Below, in pieces: positions 37,724 through 50,300 of a stretch of DNA of 64,000 nt. The notes beneath the pieces were generated by a model, which saw nothing but the letters and a program-made list of their open reading frames with translations, made no database searches and had not been told where the DNA came from. The stretch is from Zygnema cylindricum (Eukaryota; Streptophyta; Zygnematophyceae; Zygnematales; Zygnemataceae): the NCBI GenBank assembly GCA_037447655.1, contig JBBHKE010002019.1, positions 62,001 through 126,000 on the forward strand, given 5' to 3'. Made by a program: the position numbers and the translations under genes. The number at the start of each line of letters is the position of its first letter. Within the stretch, counting starts at the first letter, position 1.

Positions 37724-39355
37724 TTTTCTGTAAGCCGAGGAATCGAATCATTTACAGTTCTACACTTAATCAAGTTGCACAATATATTCTATTGCAACCA
37801 GGTCATTAATAACGACTGACTGGACAATATTGCGGTGTGGCCATCACTCCTATTGCACTTGCCGATTCTACAAGATTGATTGCCCAGTCTGTTTTTTTTG
37901 TTCATTTTTTTTTATTACTGCTCGTATTAGAGATTTGCTTTCTTCCTGGTGGAGTGGAGACGAGGACTTTCAGAAGATCTACATCCAAATTGTGTGACTG
38001 CTGCTTGTCGTCATTCACCTTTTCTTTTTGAGATTTTTTGAATGTCTCGTATCTTTTTATCTTATTAATGCCGGTGTTTAGAAAACATAGAATGGGCAAA
38101 ATGTATATGAATAGGCTGAATAGCAATATAAGTTTCATAGGCAAAAAACCTTGCATAATCATGAGCATTTGTTCTTAAAGTTTAAGGATGGTCTTTAATT
38201 TCAGAAAAAAAGGCTCAGATTCTTTTTGTAACCTGTGAAGGTCGGAAATGTGCATAGGTTGACAGCCATAATTCAGCTCCATTGACGTATAGCAACTTTC
38301 TAGTGTGAGCTTGTCTTTTGTGCACCTTGTTGGTGATATATTGTCATCTTTTCTTGCTCGAGTTCACAATTATGGTAAGAAATCTTTACCATAATCAATA
38401 GTTTATGAAAACTATCAATTATGGAAGTTGATGGTTTTATAAACTGTCTCATTAATTTTGTGATAGTTTATGAAAATTCTTGTAAGGATGTAGCACTAGG
38501 CTTAAGGTGTGCCAACAAATCTTTGGTTTTATGATGAGGAGCAATTTTAAGAAGATACATTATTGACCAATGCCAAGGTTTTGATTTTATGTTGATGGCC
38601 TTCAAGCGAACTATTTTTTACAACTCATATCCTTTGTAGAAAAAGTTTTCATCAAGTCGTCCTTACTCACTTGTAACTTAGTTTTTCTTCTTTTCAACTA
38701 TCCACTTAAGGTTTCTTCCGAAGTCCACAACCAACAAATACTACCTCTTAGTTTAAAACTAAGAGGCATCTTAACAAAAGTTTGGGCTTGGATGGTATGG
38801 TGTCTTTGTATTCGATGTCATTTTTATGTTATTTGCAACAATGCACATCAAATTAAAAGGCGAAAAAAAAAATCGGGAATCCACATTCAATCATAGAGAT
38901 TCAGACTGGGGAAAGATGCTCTATTGCAGTTTGTGCGCATGAAACTTTATGTCTAGGGCAATTACTGATTCCAGATGCTTATGTGACTCCAAATGGACTC
39001 CTTGATAGAGAAGCGCCTGATGTCCTTTTCCATCCTCAATATTGATATTTGATGGTTGTAGAGCCATCCATATGTCAGCATTTTTATAATTAAGTCAGTA
39101 TTAGGTCCAATAGGACAGGGACTGAAAATAGTCAAAGGTATCGAGTCAAAATCAATGTTCTGGAAACCACTTTACATTATTATTACTTTTTCTTGTTGCA
39201 TTTTCTGGCTCTTTGAAAAATTCCTAAATTTAGAATATTTATCGTGTCTTAAATGGTGGTGAAACCTGCTTTCGGTTACTTATTCAGCTGCTTTTTTACT
39301 TTTATTGTATATTCTTTCATCAAACATTCAACATCTATACTATCCATGCAGAGCA
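37724..39355. promoter_or_regulatory. Shared upstream region of divergent ARP and CZIB genes
   Basis: The two start codons face away from each other across 1.6 kb. The promoters of both genes must lie here, together with any 5' UTR introns. A possible UTR acceptor (ccatgcag) precedes the CZIB start by 5 bases. No specific promoter element can be assigned. Confidence 0.45.
37902..38168 (-). CDS. Possible small membrane protein, 88 residues
   Basis: An uninterrupted frame begins MLMIMQGFLPMKLILLF, gives a hydrophobic segment at about 11-31, and continues as a Lys/Ser/Asn-rich tail ending NTSSNKKK. It lies upstream of ARP on the same strand, in the interval shared with CZIB. No family is recognised and an open frame of this size can occur by chance, so this is a weak candidate. 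Confidence 0.18.
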   Translation of the reverse strand: MLMIMQGFLPMKLILLFSLFIYILPILCFLNTGINKIKRYETFKKSQKEKVNDDKQQSHNLDVDLLKVLVSTPPGRKQISNTSSNKKK

Positions 39356-41326
39356 ATGGTTCTTCTCCTCATTCGGATCAAGTGTGAGCTTGAGAATCTC
39401 ACCAATCTTCAGCCAGAAGAAAAAGACTTCACTTACTACTTTAAGGTGAATGATTTACCACAATTGGATATTACCAATTTGAGAAGTAAAAGAATGAGGT
39501 CTTCTTTTGGTTTTGTTCGACAATATGATCCGCCACTTGGTTTTTAGTTTTTTTTCTTGAAAGGGTTGGTTCTGGTTATGATTACATTATGTTATGTCAA
39601 AACGGTCGTTAGACCAGGTCAGTTTTTTGGTCCACAAAATCCTGGTGGTGTCCCTTTGAGTTTGTCGATTTATTTTTAGAAACTCCTCAGTCTTGTGACA
39701 TGATGGAAAGATAACGCCAATAATTATACATTACTTGAACTAACTAAACTCAACCTGATATGTTTTTTGTTTTTTTAACTTCAACTTTTTTTTCTCTATT
39801 TTTTCTAAAAATCTTGTCTTAAGGTAAGTTAAAGAAATGAATCCGTTTTTCACGTTTAACTTTGTCATGCTTGTTTTTCGGTTACTGCCATTGCAATTAA
39901 GTCAATTTATTCATGAAACTCACCACTAACAATATCTCTCTTTAGTCGAGACATGAAGTGGTCCTCACTGGAATATTATGCTCAAATGTTCTAATTTATC
40001 AAGCTAATAACCCTAATTCACCTAGAAAAGTATACCCATTGCGTGATCTATTGATTATTGATTGTTATTGATTTCAGTTGATGTTATTAATGCACTTTTT
40101 TTTCTGCCAGTTAGAATGCTCCAGCTGTCGAGAAGTGAGTAGCCGAGAGTCGTCCGTTACCGGCGGCGAAACTGTTTCATCAGGCGGAGGCCGTCAAAAA
40201 AGTGGCGGGAAAGATAAACTTTCCGACGTGAACCTTATGCAAAAGGTATCTGACACGTACCTCCGTTAAAGATTTCAGCAAAGAGAATTTTGTTTTTTTT
40301 TTATTTTTAGAGTTCAGGAAATGATAAACTTCCAGGCGTGAACTTTGTGCAAAAGATATGGGACATCGAGACTTCGTTAAAGTTTTTAACAACGAACATT
40401 GTTTTTTTTTTTTTCTTCGTAAAATCCCGGAAAAGATAAACTTCCAGACGAGAACTTTATGCAAAAGATATTTGACATCAAAACTTCGTTAAAGATGTAT
40501 TTTTAAGTTGTGCTGTTTTCATGTTTAGTATAAGGTAAATTGCTCGACCAAGGACAGGCCTGCACTACGCCATTTGTTTCCTGTCAAGTGTGACTCATCT
40601 TTTGCTCGATCCCGTCATTTTTTTGTTTGTTTTTTGGAGTATTCTACATTCGTTTAGCAGAAGATTTTTTTTGAGAAACATTGTTCTTTGTATAGAGATA
40701 TGATGCTTACACTGTGTATCATTATTAAAGTTAATGTTCTTTTCACCGTTTGAATCAACTTACTCCTTGCACGCCTGAAACTTGTCTCTTCATCGCAACT
40801 CTTGGATTAATAACCCGACAGGTGTGCACGGAGAAAATTTAATCTAAGTGTCAAAAAAAAACATTTAACGCTAATAACAATGCACTTTGTACCATTTTAC
40901 ATTCGTAATCTGTAATGGCTTGATTTTGACCAAATTTTTTAACTAATAGAGCAATTCACTGACATGCAAATATGCTCTCGTTTGTGTTTCACATGAATGG
41001 AAACATTATTACGGAAACGTTGTTTTCAGTGTGACTTTTGTGGAAGGACTGGGACTATTTCCATTGTCGAAGGACATGGAAAACCTTATACAGCCGAAGA
41101 TAGTGAGAAGAACGCTTTCGTCCCATTGGTCCTCCTCGATTGTCGTGGAATGGAGCCGAAAGAGTACCTTCCAAAAGATGGATGGTGTGCACAAGGAGTG
41201 GAGTCAGGAACCAAATTTACAAATATTGATTTGTCCGAGGGAGACTATTCTGAATATGACGAAAAAGCCGGAGCCTCGGTCGGTATTTACGGTATTTCGA
41301 GCGAAGTTGTGAAAACCAAATTATGA
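39356..41326 (+). CDS. CZIB: CXXC-type zinc-binding protein (DUF866/UPF0587, CZIB family)
   Basis: Exons: 39356-39445, 40111-40245 and 41030-41326, all phase 0, giving 173 residues, close to the usual length of about 160. The two zinc-binding pairs are present: CSSC at 33-36 and CDFC at 76-79, each at the start of an exon. Family landmarks are IKCELENLTNL near the N-terminus, LLDCRGMEPKEYLP, ESGTKF and YDEKAGASVGIY near the C-terminus. The segment between the CXXC pairs is Ser/Gly-rich and longer than in animals. Proteins of this family are small soluble beta-fold proteins of poorly known role; zinc binding is the only safe prediction. The start is the first in-frame ATG, directly before the conserved strand. 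Confidence 0.92.
40314..40497 (+). repeat. Two decayed tandem copies of the 3' edge of CZIB exon 2
   Basis: The real edge (40200-40275) contains ggaaagataaact, cttatgcaaaaggtatctga and ttaaag. Copies at about 40316-40383 and 40428-40493 keep gataaacttccag, gaacttt and gcaaaagatat. In both copies the donor GT has become AT. Period is about 110 bp. Confidence 0.9.
40708..40891. mobile_element. TA-flanked MITE, ACACCGTGAATCGC family, diverged
   Basis: The left end tacactgtgtatcattatta matches the right end ctaataacaatgcactttgta as an imperfect inverted repeat. It lies in CZIB intron 2. Confidence 0.55.
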
Positions 41327-41389
41327 TGGTATTTTGTTGTCTTTTTTTTTTCTTTTTTTTTTGTAAGATTCTTCTCTCCTTTTTTTTTT

Positions 41390-41495
41390 TGTCCGAGGGA
41401 GAGGAGACTCATCTGAATATGACGAAAAAGCCGGAGTCTCGGTCAGTATTTAGGGTTTTCCGGGCGATATTGTGAAAACCAAATTATGATGATGG
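41390..41495 (+). repeat. Decayed copy of the end of CZIB exon 3
   Basis: ttgtccgaggga, tctgaatatgacgaaaaagc and gtgaaaaccaaattatgatg repeat the end of the coding sequence at 41236-41330 in order. The copy has lost frame and carries a stop (tatttag). It is in the 3' flank. Confidence 0.9.
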
Positions 41496-41514
41496 TATTA
41501 TGTGTGTTTTTTTT

Positions 41515-44398
41515 TGTAAAGTTTTTTTTTTTTTTTTTTTTCCTTTGGTTTTTTTAGATTTTTTTGGCTCCGGCTTCTTTATCGGAATTAAAAAACCCAA
41601 CTAATAGTCGAAAACCCAATTAGAAACCCCAACTAACGCGAATACTAAAAAAACCCTACTAATATTAAAACAATGCTGATATTAAAAAACCTAACTAATT
41701 TGTACTGAATAAGTCCTTCAATTGACATAATCGGCCTTCTTTCTTCTTTTTTTTTTGTCCTTTGTGGTTAAGTGTTGATGGTCTATAGTTTAGGATGTAC
41801 CATAAAGTACATTGTACTTCAGCCCCTTTTTTTGTCTTATATATTTCTCGTGGTTTGTGACAGTTCTATGTCCATTCATTCCCGAAAACAAATTTATGAT
41901 CTAGTCGGAAAAAGTTTGACCGGTTCAGGCTTGTTTGTTTAGTCGTGTTTCTTTCAGCATGTTTTTTTAGCGTGTTTTTTTTTTAGAATGTATTTTTGTG
42001 TTTTTTTTTTAGCATGTATTTTTGTGTTTTTTTTTTAGCATGTATTTTTGTGTTTTTTTTTTAGTGTGTTTTTTTAGGGTTTTTTTCTAAGTATGTAACA
42101 TGGGTGACTCTTTTACATAGATATTGGCCCTGGGTTTTTAAATCCCATTAGTACCCAGGCCATATATCCTTCCGATTGGTCGGTTACAGAAAAATAGGCG
42201 GTTTTTTTTGGAGGAAGGAGGTACGGAATTGCGTGGATTAAAAACTTTTGCATCGGCAAAAAACGTATCGAAAAGTTTATAAAGTAAGCTAAATGTATAT
42301 ATTAGAAAAAAACGAAATATGAAAAAGATGACAAACATTGTGGTACAACTGTGATTGGCCTCTTTTCACGCACGGTATAGATTAGATGTGAAGTTTTGTT
42401 AAAGACGACGAAACAACAATCATTTTTTTTGCAAATGTTTGGACTATACACTGCCCTATCTATTTTATTGTTAGACATTTTGCAGTTAAAAGGCGTTTTA
42501 ACTTTACTTTACTTTTTTCTGTTTAGTGGAAAGAAATGGAAAAATATTGAAAGATAATGGTCTTACCTTTCGATTGTGATGTCACGGATAAATTGGAAAC
42601 CTGCGGATAGTGAAGAAGTACACTCCTCATCGCTTTTAGAGTAACTTTTTTTTTTACCGAGAATCGTGATACAAAGACGGGCTAAAAATCAGTACCTACC
42701 GGTCGACAAGTATACAGATGTCAAACTGCATAAAATCGGCTGGGTATCAATTATATACGCTAAAAATTATACTACAAAACATACAACATTGATTACACAT
42801 GAGCTAAAACATTTTGTTGTGACATTTGTCACAATCGTTGCAAGCAATTCCAACAAAATTATGGAAAGGATAAAAGAAACTACTCTTATGGATGCACACG
42901 CCATCGACAACTATTAGAGCTGATAGTTTTTTTGCCTTTGAATCAGCTTTTTCTCTGTGCACACATGAGTTCAAATCTTTCCAAGCAAGTGCTTCCCGAT
43001 GCCTGTTTAGAGACCACCAGCTAGAACGTACGAATCTTACCTTTCTTTAGTCAGATTTATAATCCGACGATGTGCAAGGAGAATATATAGATTTAAGTTG
43101 CGAGAAAATTTAGCATGAATATGGAAGGGCTTTGGGTGTAAGTTCTCCGAATTTCAGTTTACACTTCTAGGGAGCATTTCTAAGGGAATTATTCCATGCT
43201 ATTTTTTTTCTTGGTCTGAAGAAACGATGAAAGATTTGTTGCAACGTGCACTCCCATACTCCATTTTTCTTGTCGAAAAAACTTGAAAATGAACACGGAT
43301 GTCTTCTCTAAGAGATAAAATGTTTTCGTATTACGCCAGTGAGCCCCATCTTGGCCAATCAAACTCATTCTAATCTCCAAACGTCGGTGAAAAGCCACTT
43401 TTGCGCGAAAAGATTTAGAGTGACAAAAAATATTCACATTAAATTTGGTGCCTTTCCAAAATTTCACATTACCATAAACAAATATTTCGAAACTTGTACT
43501 TTGATCAAAGAAAACATCACATTTCCGTCATCGAATAACCCCTTTTAAGTTTGAATTATTTGCGATTTCGACCAGAAAACAGGAAAAACACAACAAAAAA
43601 GAAAGGAAGCAAAAAAAAAACCGAATACAATCCACAATAATAAATAGAAGTCGAAGTAATGTAGGGCCAGCTTCGAGGCATAACTCGCCAAAGTTTTTTA
43701 AGTTAAAAGTTAGGTGCAGCAAAAATAAAAGACACTCTACCAGAAAAACCTTTCACCGAATTAAAAATTTGCCTTTTTAAATATAAAACTGAATATGAAT
43801 CATCGGTTTTTATCATCACACACTGAAAAATACCTCATTTCAAACCTAACTTTGTCGAGAAGACTATTACTTTCTGTGACTAGTTCAAACTGATTTCAAT
43901 CTACGCCGTAAAAAATCACAAAAGAATAGGCTATCTAAACAGAAGATAAGATCTGTCCAATAAAATAAAAACAAAACAAAACAAAATGCTTTCGACAAAG
44001 GATGAATCAACTCCAATTTAAGTACTACCCACAAGGGAGATATAAACTACCTCTGAAAAAGAGATATTTTAAAAAACTGCCAATCGGCACAGCCTCTACC
44101 AGTTCTGACAAGAATTGTACCGTCCGGTACTGTACTGTACCACATTGTATCGTACCACACCGCATCTGAATTGTAGTCGATTGGACCGTACTGAACCGTA
44201 CCGAACCGTACCGAACCGTACCATACTAAATTAACAGCAATTATTGACAAAAATTCAGGAAAATGAGCCCAATTATGGCGTTTGACCATAGAGTTTGACC
44301 AATCCTCTACCACTTAAAAGCTTATCTCGAGGAAAAGGGTCTCTTAGACAAACTAAAAACTATTTACTCACTAGTCAAAAGCAAACACAATTTAGTAT
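41515..44398. other. Convergent intergenic region, CZIB to MGDG synthase
   Basis: Contains poly-T runs, four copies of a unit with tttttagcatgtatttttgtg (about 41955-42085), and a gtaccgaacc cluster (44110-44225). Open frames near 42666-42917 and 43189-43548 show no family motif. No gene is supported. Confidence 0.4.
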
Positions 44399-47300
44399 TT
44401 ACTCACTACTCAAAGCGAGTTGTGCTTGAGGAAGCAAGTCCTTTCTTCGAGCTAATTGGTCGAGATCTCTCACTATCTTAAAAACGGCGTCGGGCCTTGC
44501 GAGTTTTAGGGCATTTTCCGACATTTGATGGAGTTCCTTAATATTGGGTCCAAACCAGTCCGATACAATCTTGGCTATCTCTCTCGGGCTTTCACAAAAC
44601 TTTCCAGCTCCGTTTTCGACAACGTACGGAACATTCCCGACTTCCTGTAAACATCCAAAAGAGCGAAAAAAAGCACAAAAGGGTGTAAGAACATACAAAT
44701 GAGTGTAAAACCCAACAATGTAAAAAACCCAAAAGAGTGTAAAACCCAACAGTATAAAGAACCCACAAGAGTGGTCCAGTCTGTTAGTCTGTTATTCTGT
44801 GCAGCGTGCAAATATTAAAACAAATCACAATAATAGGACGACTAAATTCATTGGAGTATTCCCAACAGTGAACGGGAAATCAGTACTATAACAACATAGA
44901 AAGCGCAGTTGTATCATTCGTTCAGTCTTCACTGCCCATCGCTATTAGAGTTAATCACTCTAATTCAAGTGTCTTTTTGACCCTCATAAATTAGTTTTGA
45001 AAACACTATACAATTAAGTGGCACATAACGAGCCACGTTTCAAAACATAATAACGTTTATAATTCACTAACTCTAACAGCGATGGGCGGTGTACGAAAGC
45101 AAAACGGAAGAGAGTTGTATCATTCCTACGGTATATACTGTACAAGTCCATGATATCTGACAGGAGTTTTTACTATCTGTTATCTCACGACCACCGTAGT
45201 ATACAACGGAAGTAAAATCACAACTGTTGTGGAAAGACCATGGACATACTTCGAGGGCATCCTAAAAAAGAGAGAAAGGTCACGAGAGAAAGGGAGGCAA
45301 ACAAAAGGTACAAACTCATTTAGGTTCTGCTTATTTATGTAAACATACCTGGCCCGCAATATAGTCATTGATGATCATGGGCAATCCTCGAATCATGGAC
45401 TCAGCTATGGTGCCTGGCCCAGCCTGTATTCAAACAGAAGCTCCTTTTATTTTACACACAATTTGTTTATTTCCTACATACATTGTTTGATATTTGAGAC
45501 AATTACCATCCAAATTTCCTGTTCTTTTTTACGGTCTGCATAGAACCTTACATTCAAACTTATAAAGCTAAACCCTCTTTCATGAAAAGAGACTCAAAAA
45601 TGAGGGGCGGTAAGCCTGAAGGTAACATGTGCCAGATAACTCAATTGTCAAAAGTACACAACGTGAATCGCTATTAGCCTTAATAACACTCATCAGCGCC
45701 GGGTTTTCTGGCCCCTGAACATAATATTGCTAATATGACTAATTGTTTAGCTCAAATTTGGTAAGCAATTGAAGATCGTCCAAGTTGCTTGTACAAAAAT
45801 TAGATTTAATAACACTAAAATAAACCCCATGCTAGGTTTTCCTAACGTTAATAGTGATTCACGTTGTACATCAGATGCATTACATGAAACAGCTAAGAAC
45901 AGTCACGACTTACGAGCTCGTACCGATAGGGGATACATGGTTATTAAATAAAGCTCTGAAGATTTGCCACACTTGATCCCCACAAATCACTCGGCCAGTC
46001 CAGATCTCCCACATAAGCAATACAAAATGGAATCTTAAATTGAACAAAGTTTTATTTTGCCTGTGTTCCCGTCATAATTCAAATGTACAAAAACAATTGG
46101 AAACGGACGATATGTGTGGGTTACCCCATACAAAACACATATCTGCGCGTATTGGTATGGAAGTAACCATATGTAGCGTTTCCATTTGAACTATAGTTTC
46201 TATACCATGCTGCCCTTACCTTGGATATGACACAGTCACATGCGGCCATCCACTCCGGCATGTTGGTAATGAAGCCCTTGATCTGCAAAACTCCAGAATC
46301 ACAAGTTCTTGTCAACACTAAAAATGAACAACATCCTCCAGCCTTCAGGACAACGAATTGGGTCTCGGATGGATTAGGACTGGGAGCATAACCGTGCATC
46401 ACCTATTAGATTTATAAGTATTAAGGTTATACTAAATTCTAGTGTTGTGTATCGAAGGCCCCTAGCCGACATTCGATATGTACCTAATTTTGTGTACCCG
46501 ATAATCGATATATCGACAAGGCCAATATCGCGATATTTTTGAGATATATCGGCCGATAATTCGATATATTTTGTACCACCATATATCGAAGTTGACGTTA
46601 TGTCAAAAAAAAATCAAAAGCCCCCCCCCCCCCCCCCCCCCCCCCCCCGCCGCCCCCCCGCGGGGGGGGGGGGGGGGGCGCCGTTTTTTTTTTTTTTTTT
46701 TTTTTTGTATGGCTTTCCGTACCATATCGAGGCCTCTGACCGATCGATAATCGATATATCGAATATCGAATTTATCGCGATATATTTTTACCCGATACAC
46801 AACATTACTAAATTCATTACTAGCAATTAAAGTGCCGCGTGAAGTAGCAGCTTGCTGTCCATTCCTTATGATCTAATTTCCATTACCTTTGTCCGAAAAA
46901 GAGGAGACTAAATTAGTATTATTGACTCTAACGCCGATGAAAAGAGTAGGCTAAGCTGATAATGGACCTACTTGAGTGGGCATGAGCCAGTCAATGGCTT
47001 GAAGCTTAGCTTTGAGCTTCATGTTTCAACCACAAGCCAAAAAATTTAGACTAAATTAGTGCTATTAACTCCAGCAGCAATGAAAAGTGCACCAGGCTAA
47101 GATGATAATGAACCTACTAGAGTGGGCATGGGCCAGTCAATGGCTCGAAGCTTAGCCTCAAGCTTCTTGTTTCGACCACATATGATAACAAGTTGACCTA
47201 AAGGAGCATCGCTGTTTCTTCCCAGCGATTTCGCCAAAGCACGGGCCGTGGCCTCCACAGGGCCCATTCCCTCTCCTCCTCCCATTAAAATTACTGCTGG

Positions 47301-50300
47301 TAAATCTGCATCCATGCCGAGGTCCCTCCTCAACTCATCCTGTAGGATAAACACAAGCGGGTGCAAAATGTAAGCATTCAACACAGACATAAGAGGAAAG
47401 TGGGGAGAGACACACAAGAGGGAAAACAGGGAGCGTTAGAGAGGAGAGAGAGGGGAGGAAGAAGGGGAGGGGCAGAGGAGAAAGAGAGGAGGGAAATGGA
47501 CTTTGGAAAAAGTTACTAGAGAAGTTTCAGAGTGAAAAATAAAGTCGGGATGAAGAGCGATGAAGGAGATATCTTCTTCTATATAATCTTGATTCCAGAC
47601 AGACCAACAAAACAGGTAGCCGCATTTTGCGGCTCTGGGAGATGTAGAGAGAGGGCGAGAGGGAGAGAGGGAGAGGAAGAGGGAGAGGGAGTGGGAGAGA
47701 GAGGGAGAGGGAGAGATAGAGGGAGAGAGGGAGAGAGGGAGAGGGAGGGAGAGAGGGGGAGAGAGGGAGGGGGAGAGTGAGAGCGAGAGAGGAAGAGAGG
47801 GAGAGGGGGGGAGAGAGAAGGAGAGAGGGAGAGAGGGAGAGGGGGTGAGGGGGAGGGAGGGAGAGGGAGAAAGGGGGAAAGAGAGGGGAAGAGAGGAGAG
47901 GGAAGGGAAGGGAGAGAAAGGAGGGGAAGGGAGTGGAAGGGAGGGAAGGGAAGGGGAAGGGAAGGAAAGGGAGGGGAAGGGAGAGGGAGTGAGGGGAAGT
48001 GAGGGGAAGAGGAAATGTGAGGAGAAAAGAGAGGAAAAGAGAGGTGATAAGACAGGAGAAGAGAGGGATAGGAGAAGAAAGGAAAGGAGAGGAAAGGAGG
48101 GAAAAGGAAGGAAAGGAGAGGAAAAGAAAGGAAAAGAGATTGTTTTTCCAGTACTAAAGTTAAAAGGGATATTTGAGAAAATTTTGCGAAAGATTTTATA
48201 TATTTTTATATTATGAAATTAATTTTATTTTTCTTGATTTGGTCTTTTGTGATTGTGGATTTTTGGGAATACAGATATATCGATCTCGACACTCCTCTCC
48301 TATTGGCCGAAGATCCTGTCGAGGGAGGTTATAAAGGTACTATTATTTATTTATTTATCGTTCTATCTTTTTATTTCTTTGATGTATTTGCTTATTTTCT
48401 TTTTCTGCTTTATTCTGTTTTGGTTTGGTTTGGTTCGGTTTATTTTTGTGGTTTTTTCATTTCTCCTTGTTTGAGTTTTTTTTTTTTTTTTTTCTTCAAG
48501 TCTATGCCTCATTTTTAGTGTTGTGTATCAAAGGCCCCTAGCCGATATTCGATATGTACCTGATTTTGGGTACCCGATAATCGATATATCGAGGATGCCA
48601 ATATCGCGATATTTTTCCAATATATTGGCCGATAATTCGATATATTTTGTACCGCGATATATCGAAGTTGACGCTAGGTCAAAAAGAAAATTAAAAAGGG
48701 GGGGGCGTACGATTTGTTTGTACCTTTTTCGTACGGCTTTCTGTACAATTTTCTGTACCATATCGAGGCCTCTGACCGATCGATAATCGATATATCGAAT
48801 ATCGAATTTATCGCGATATATTTTTACCCGATACACAACATTACTAAATTCATTACTAGCAATTAAAGTGCCGCGTGAAGTAGCAGCTTGCTGTCCATTC
48901 CTTATGATCTAATTTCCATTACCTTTGTCCGAAAAAGAGGAGACTAAATTAGTATTATTGACTCTAACGCCGATGAAAAGAGTAGGCTAAGCTGATAATG
49001 GACCTACTTGAGTGGGCATGAGCCAGTCAATGGCTTGAAGCTTAGCTTTGAGCTTCATGTTTCAACCACAAGCCAAAAAATTTAGACTAAATTAGTGCTA
49101 TTAACTCCAGCAGCAATGAAAAGTGCACCAGGCTAAGATGATAATGAACCTACTAGAGTGGGCATGGGCCAGTCAATGGCTCGAAGCTTAGCCTCAAGCT
49201 TCTTGTTTCGACCACATATGATAACAAGTTGACCTAAAGGAGCATCGCTGTTTCTTCCCAGCGATTTCGCCAAAGCACGGGCCGTGGCCTCCACAGGGCC
49301 CATTCCCTCTCCTCCTCCCATTAAAATTACTGCTGGTAAATCTGCATCCATGCCGAGGTCCCTCCTCAACTCATCCTGTAGGATAAACACAAGCGGGTGC
49401 AAAATGTAAGCATTCAACACAGACATAAGAGGAAAGTGGGGAGAGACACACAAGAGGGAAAACAGGGAGCGTTAGAGAGGAGAGAGAGGGGAGGAAGAAG
49501 GGGAGGGGCAGAGGAGAAAGAGAGGAGGGAAATGGACTTTGGAAAAAGTTACTAGAGAAGTTTCAGAGTGAAAAATAAAGTCGGGATGAAGAGCGATGAA
49601 GGAGATATCTTCTTCTATATAATCTTGATTCCAGACAGACCAACCACGAGCCGCTTTTCGGCTCCAAGAAACCCATGAGATAAACAGACAGAGATCAGAA
49701 CTTTTGGATGAGACGGACGATGAAGGAGAGAGGAAAGGATGAGAGGGAGAGAGGAAGAGGGAGAAGACTGAGAGAGAGAGAGAGGGAGAGAGAGAGAGGG
49801 AGAGACACGCAAAGAAGGCAAGAAGCCATAACACTAACCTTAGGAGCCGTGGGCTTGCAAAAAGAGGGTCGAATTGGAAGCCCGTGAATTCGAATTTGGT
49901 GCGACTTCAAACCGGCCTTTGCGGCTCGCAATGCCACATCCTTGGTGGGGCAGAAACACATGGTAGCCAGTTTGTGAAACCTGCGGTTAATGGGAAAAAT
50001 TGCAGTTAAAAACAAATATCTCCATTAAGCAAATTATATTCAATGGCATATGACCTGAGTGTATGTTACCTGACCTGTTCCCTCTTATTTTTGCCATTTC
50101 ACAACCTCTGACAAGGAGATAGCGCATTGGATTGGCAAAGAAAAGAAGAGTGAAGGCCTCCCGAGCAAAACAAAAATAAGAAAAAAAAACCAATTCTGAA
50201 AGCCTTTCATCCAGTCACAGACCACTTACTTTCCTCCATTTGCTGACCTATTTCAAGCCATCTCTACAAGAAAAAGGCATCACCAGAACTGGATAACTTG

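Larger units (their letters stand above)
46441..49644. repeat. Segmental tandem duplication (units 46441-47608 and 48517-49644)
   Basis: The two units are offset by 2036 bp. From about 46720 to 47608 and 48756 to 49644 no difference is visible. The left parts, inside the tatcg elements, differ by many substitutions and by the C/G-run block. Each unit carries the same 222-bp MGDG exon 6. Unit 2 lacks the actaaattc duplication on its left side, so its element came with the duplication and did not insert separately. Confidence 0.92.

Noticed and set aside
43189-43467. Minus-strand frame of 92 codons between CZIB and MGDG synthase
   Set aside because: An overlapping plus-strand frame is equally open and neither shows a known motif.
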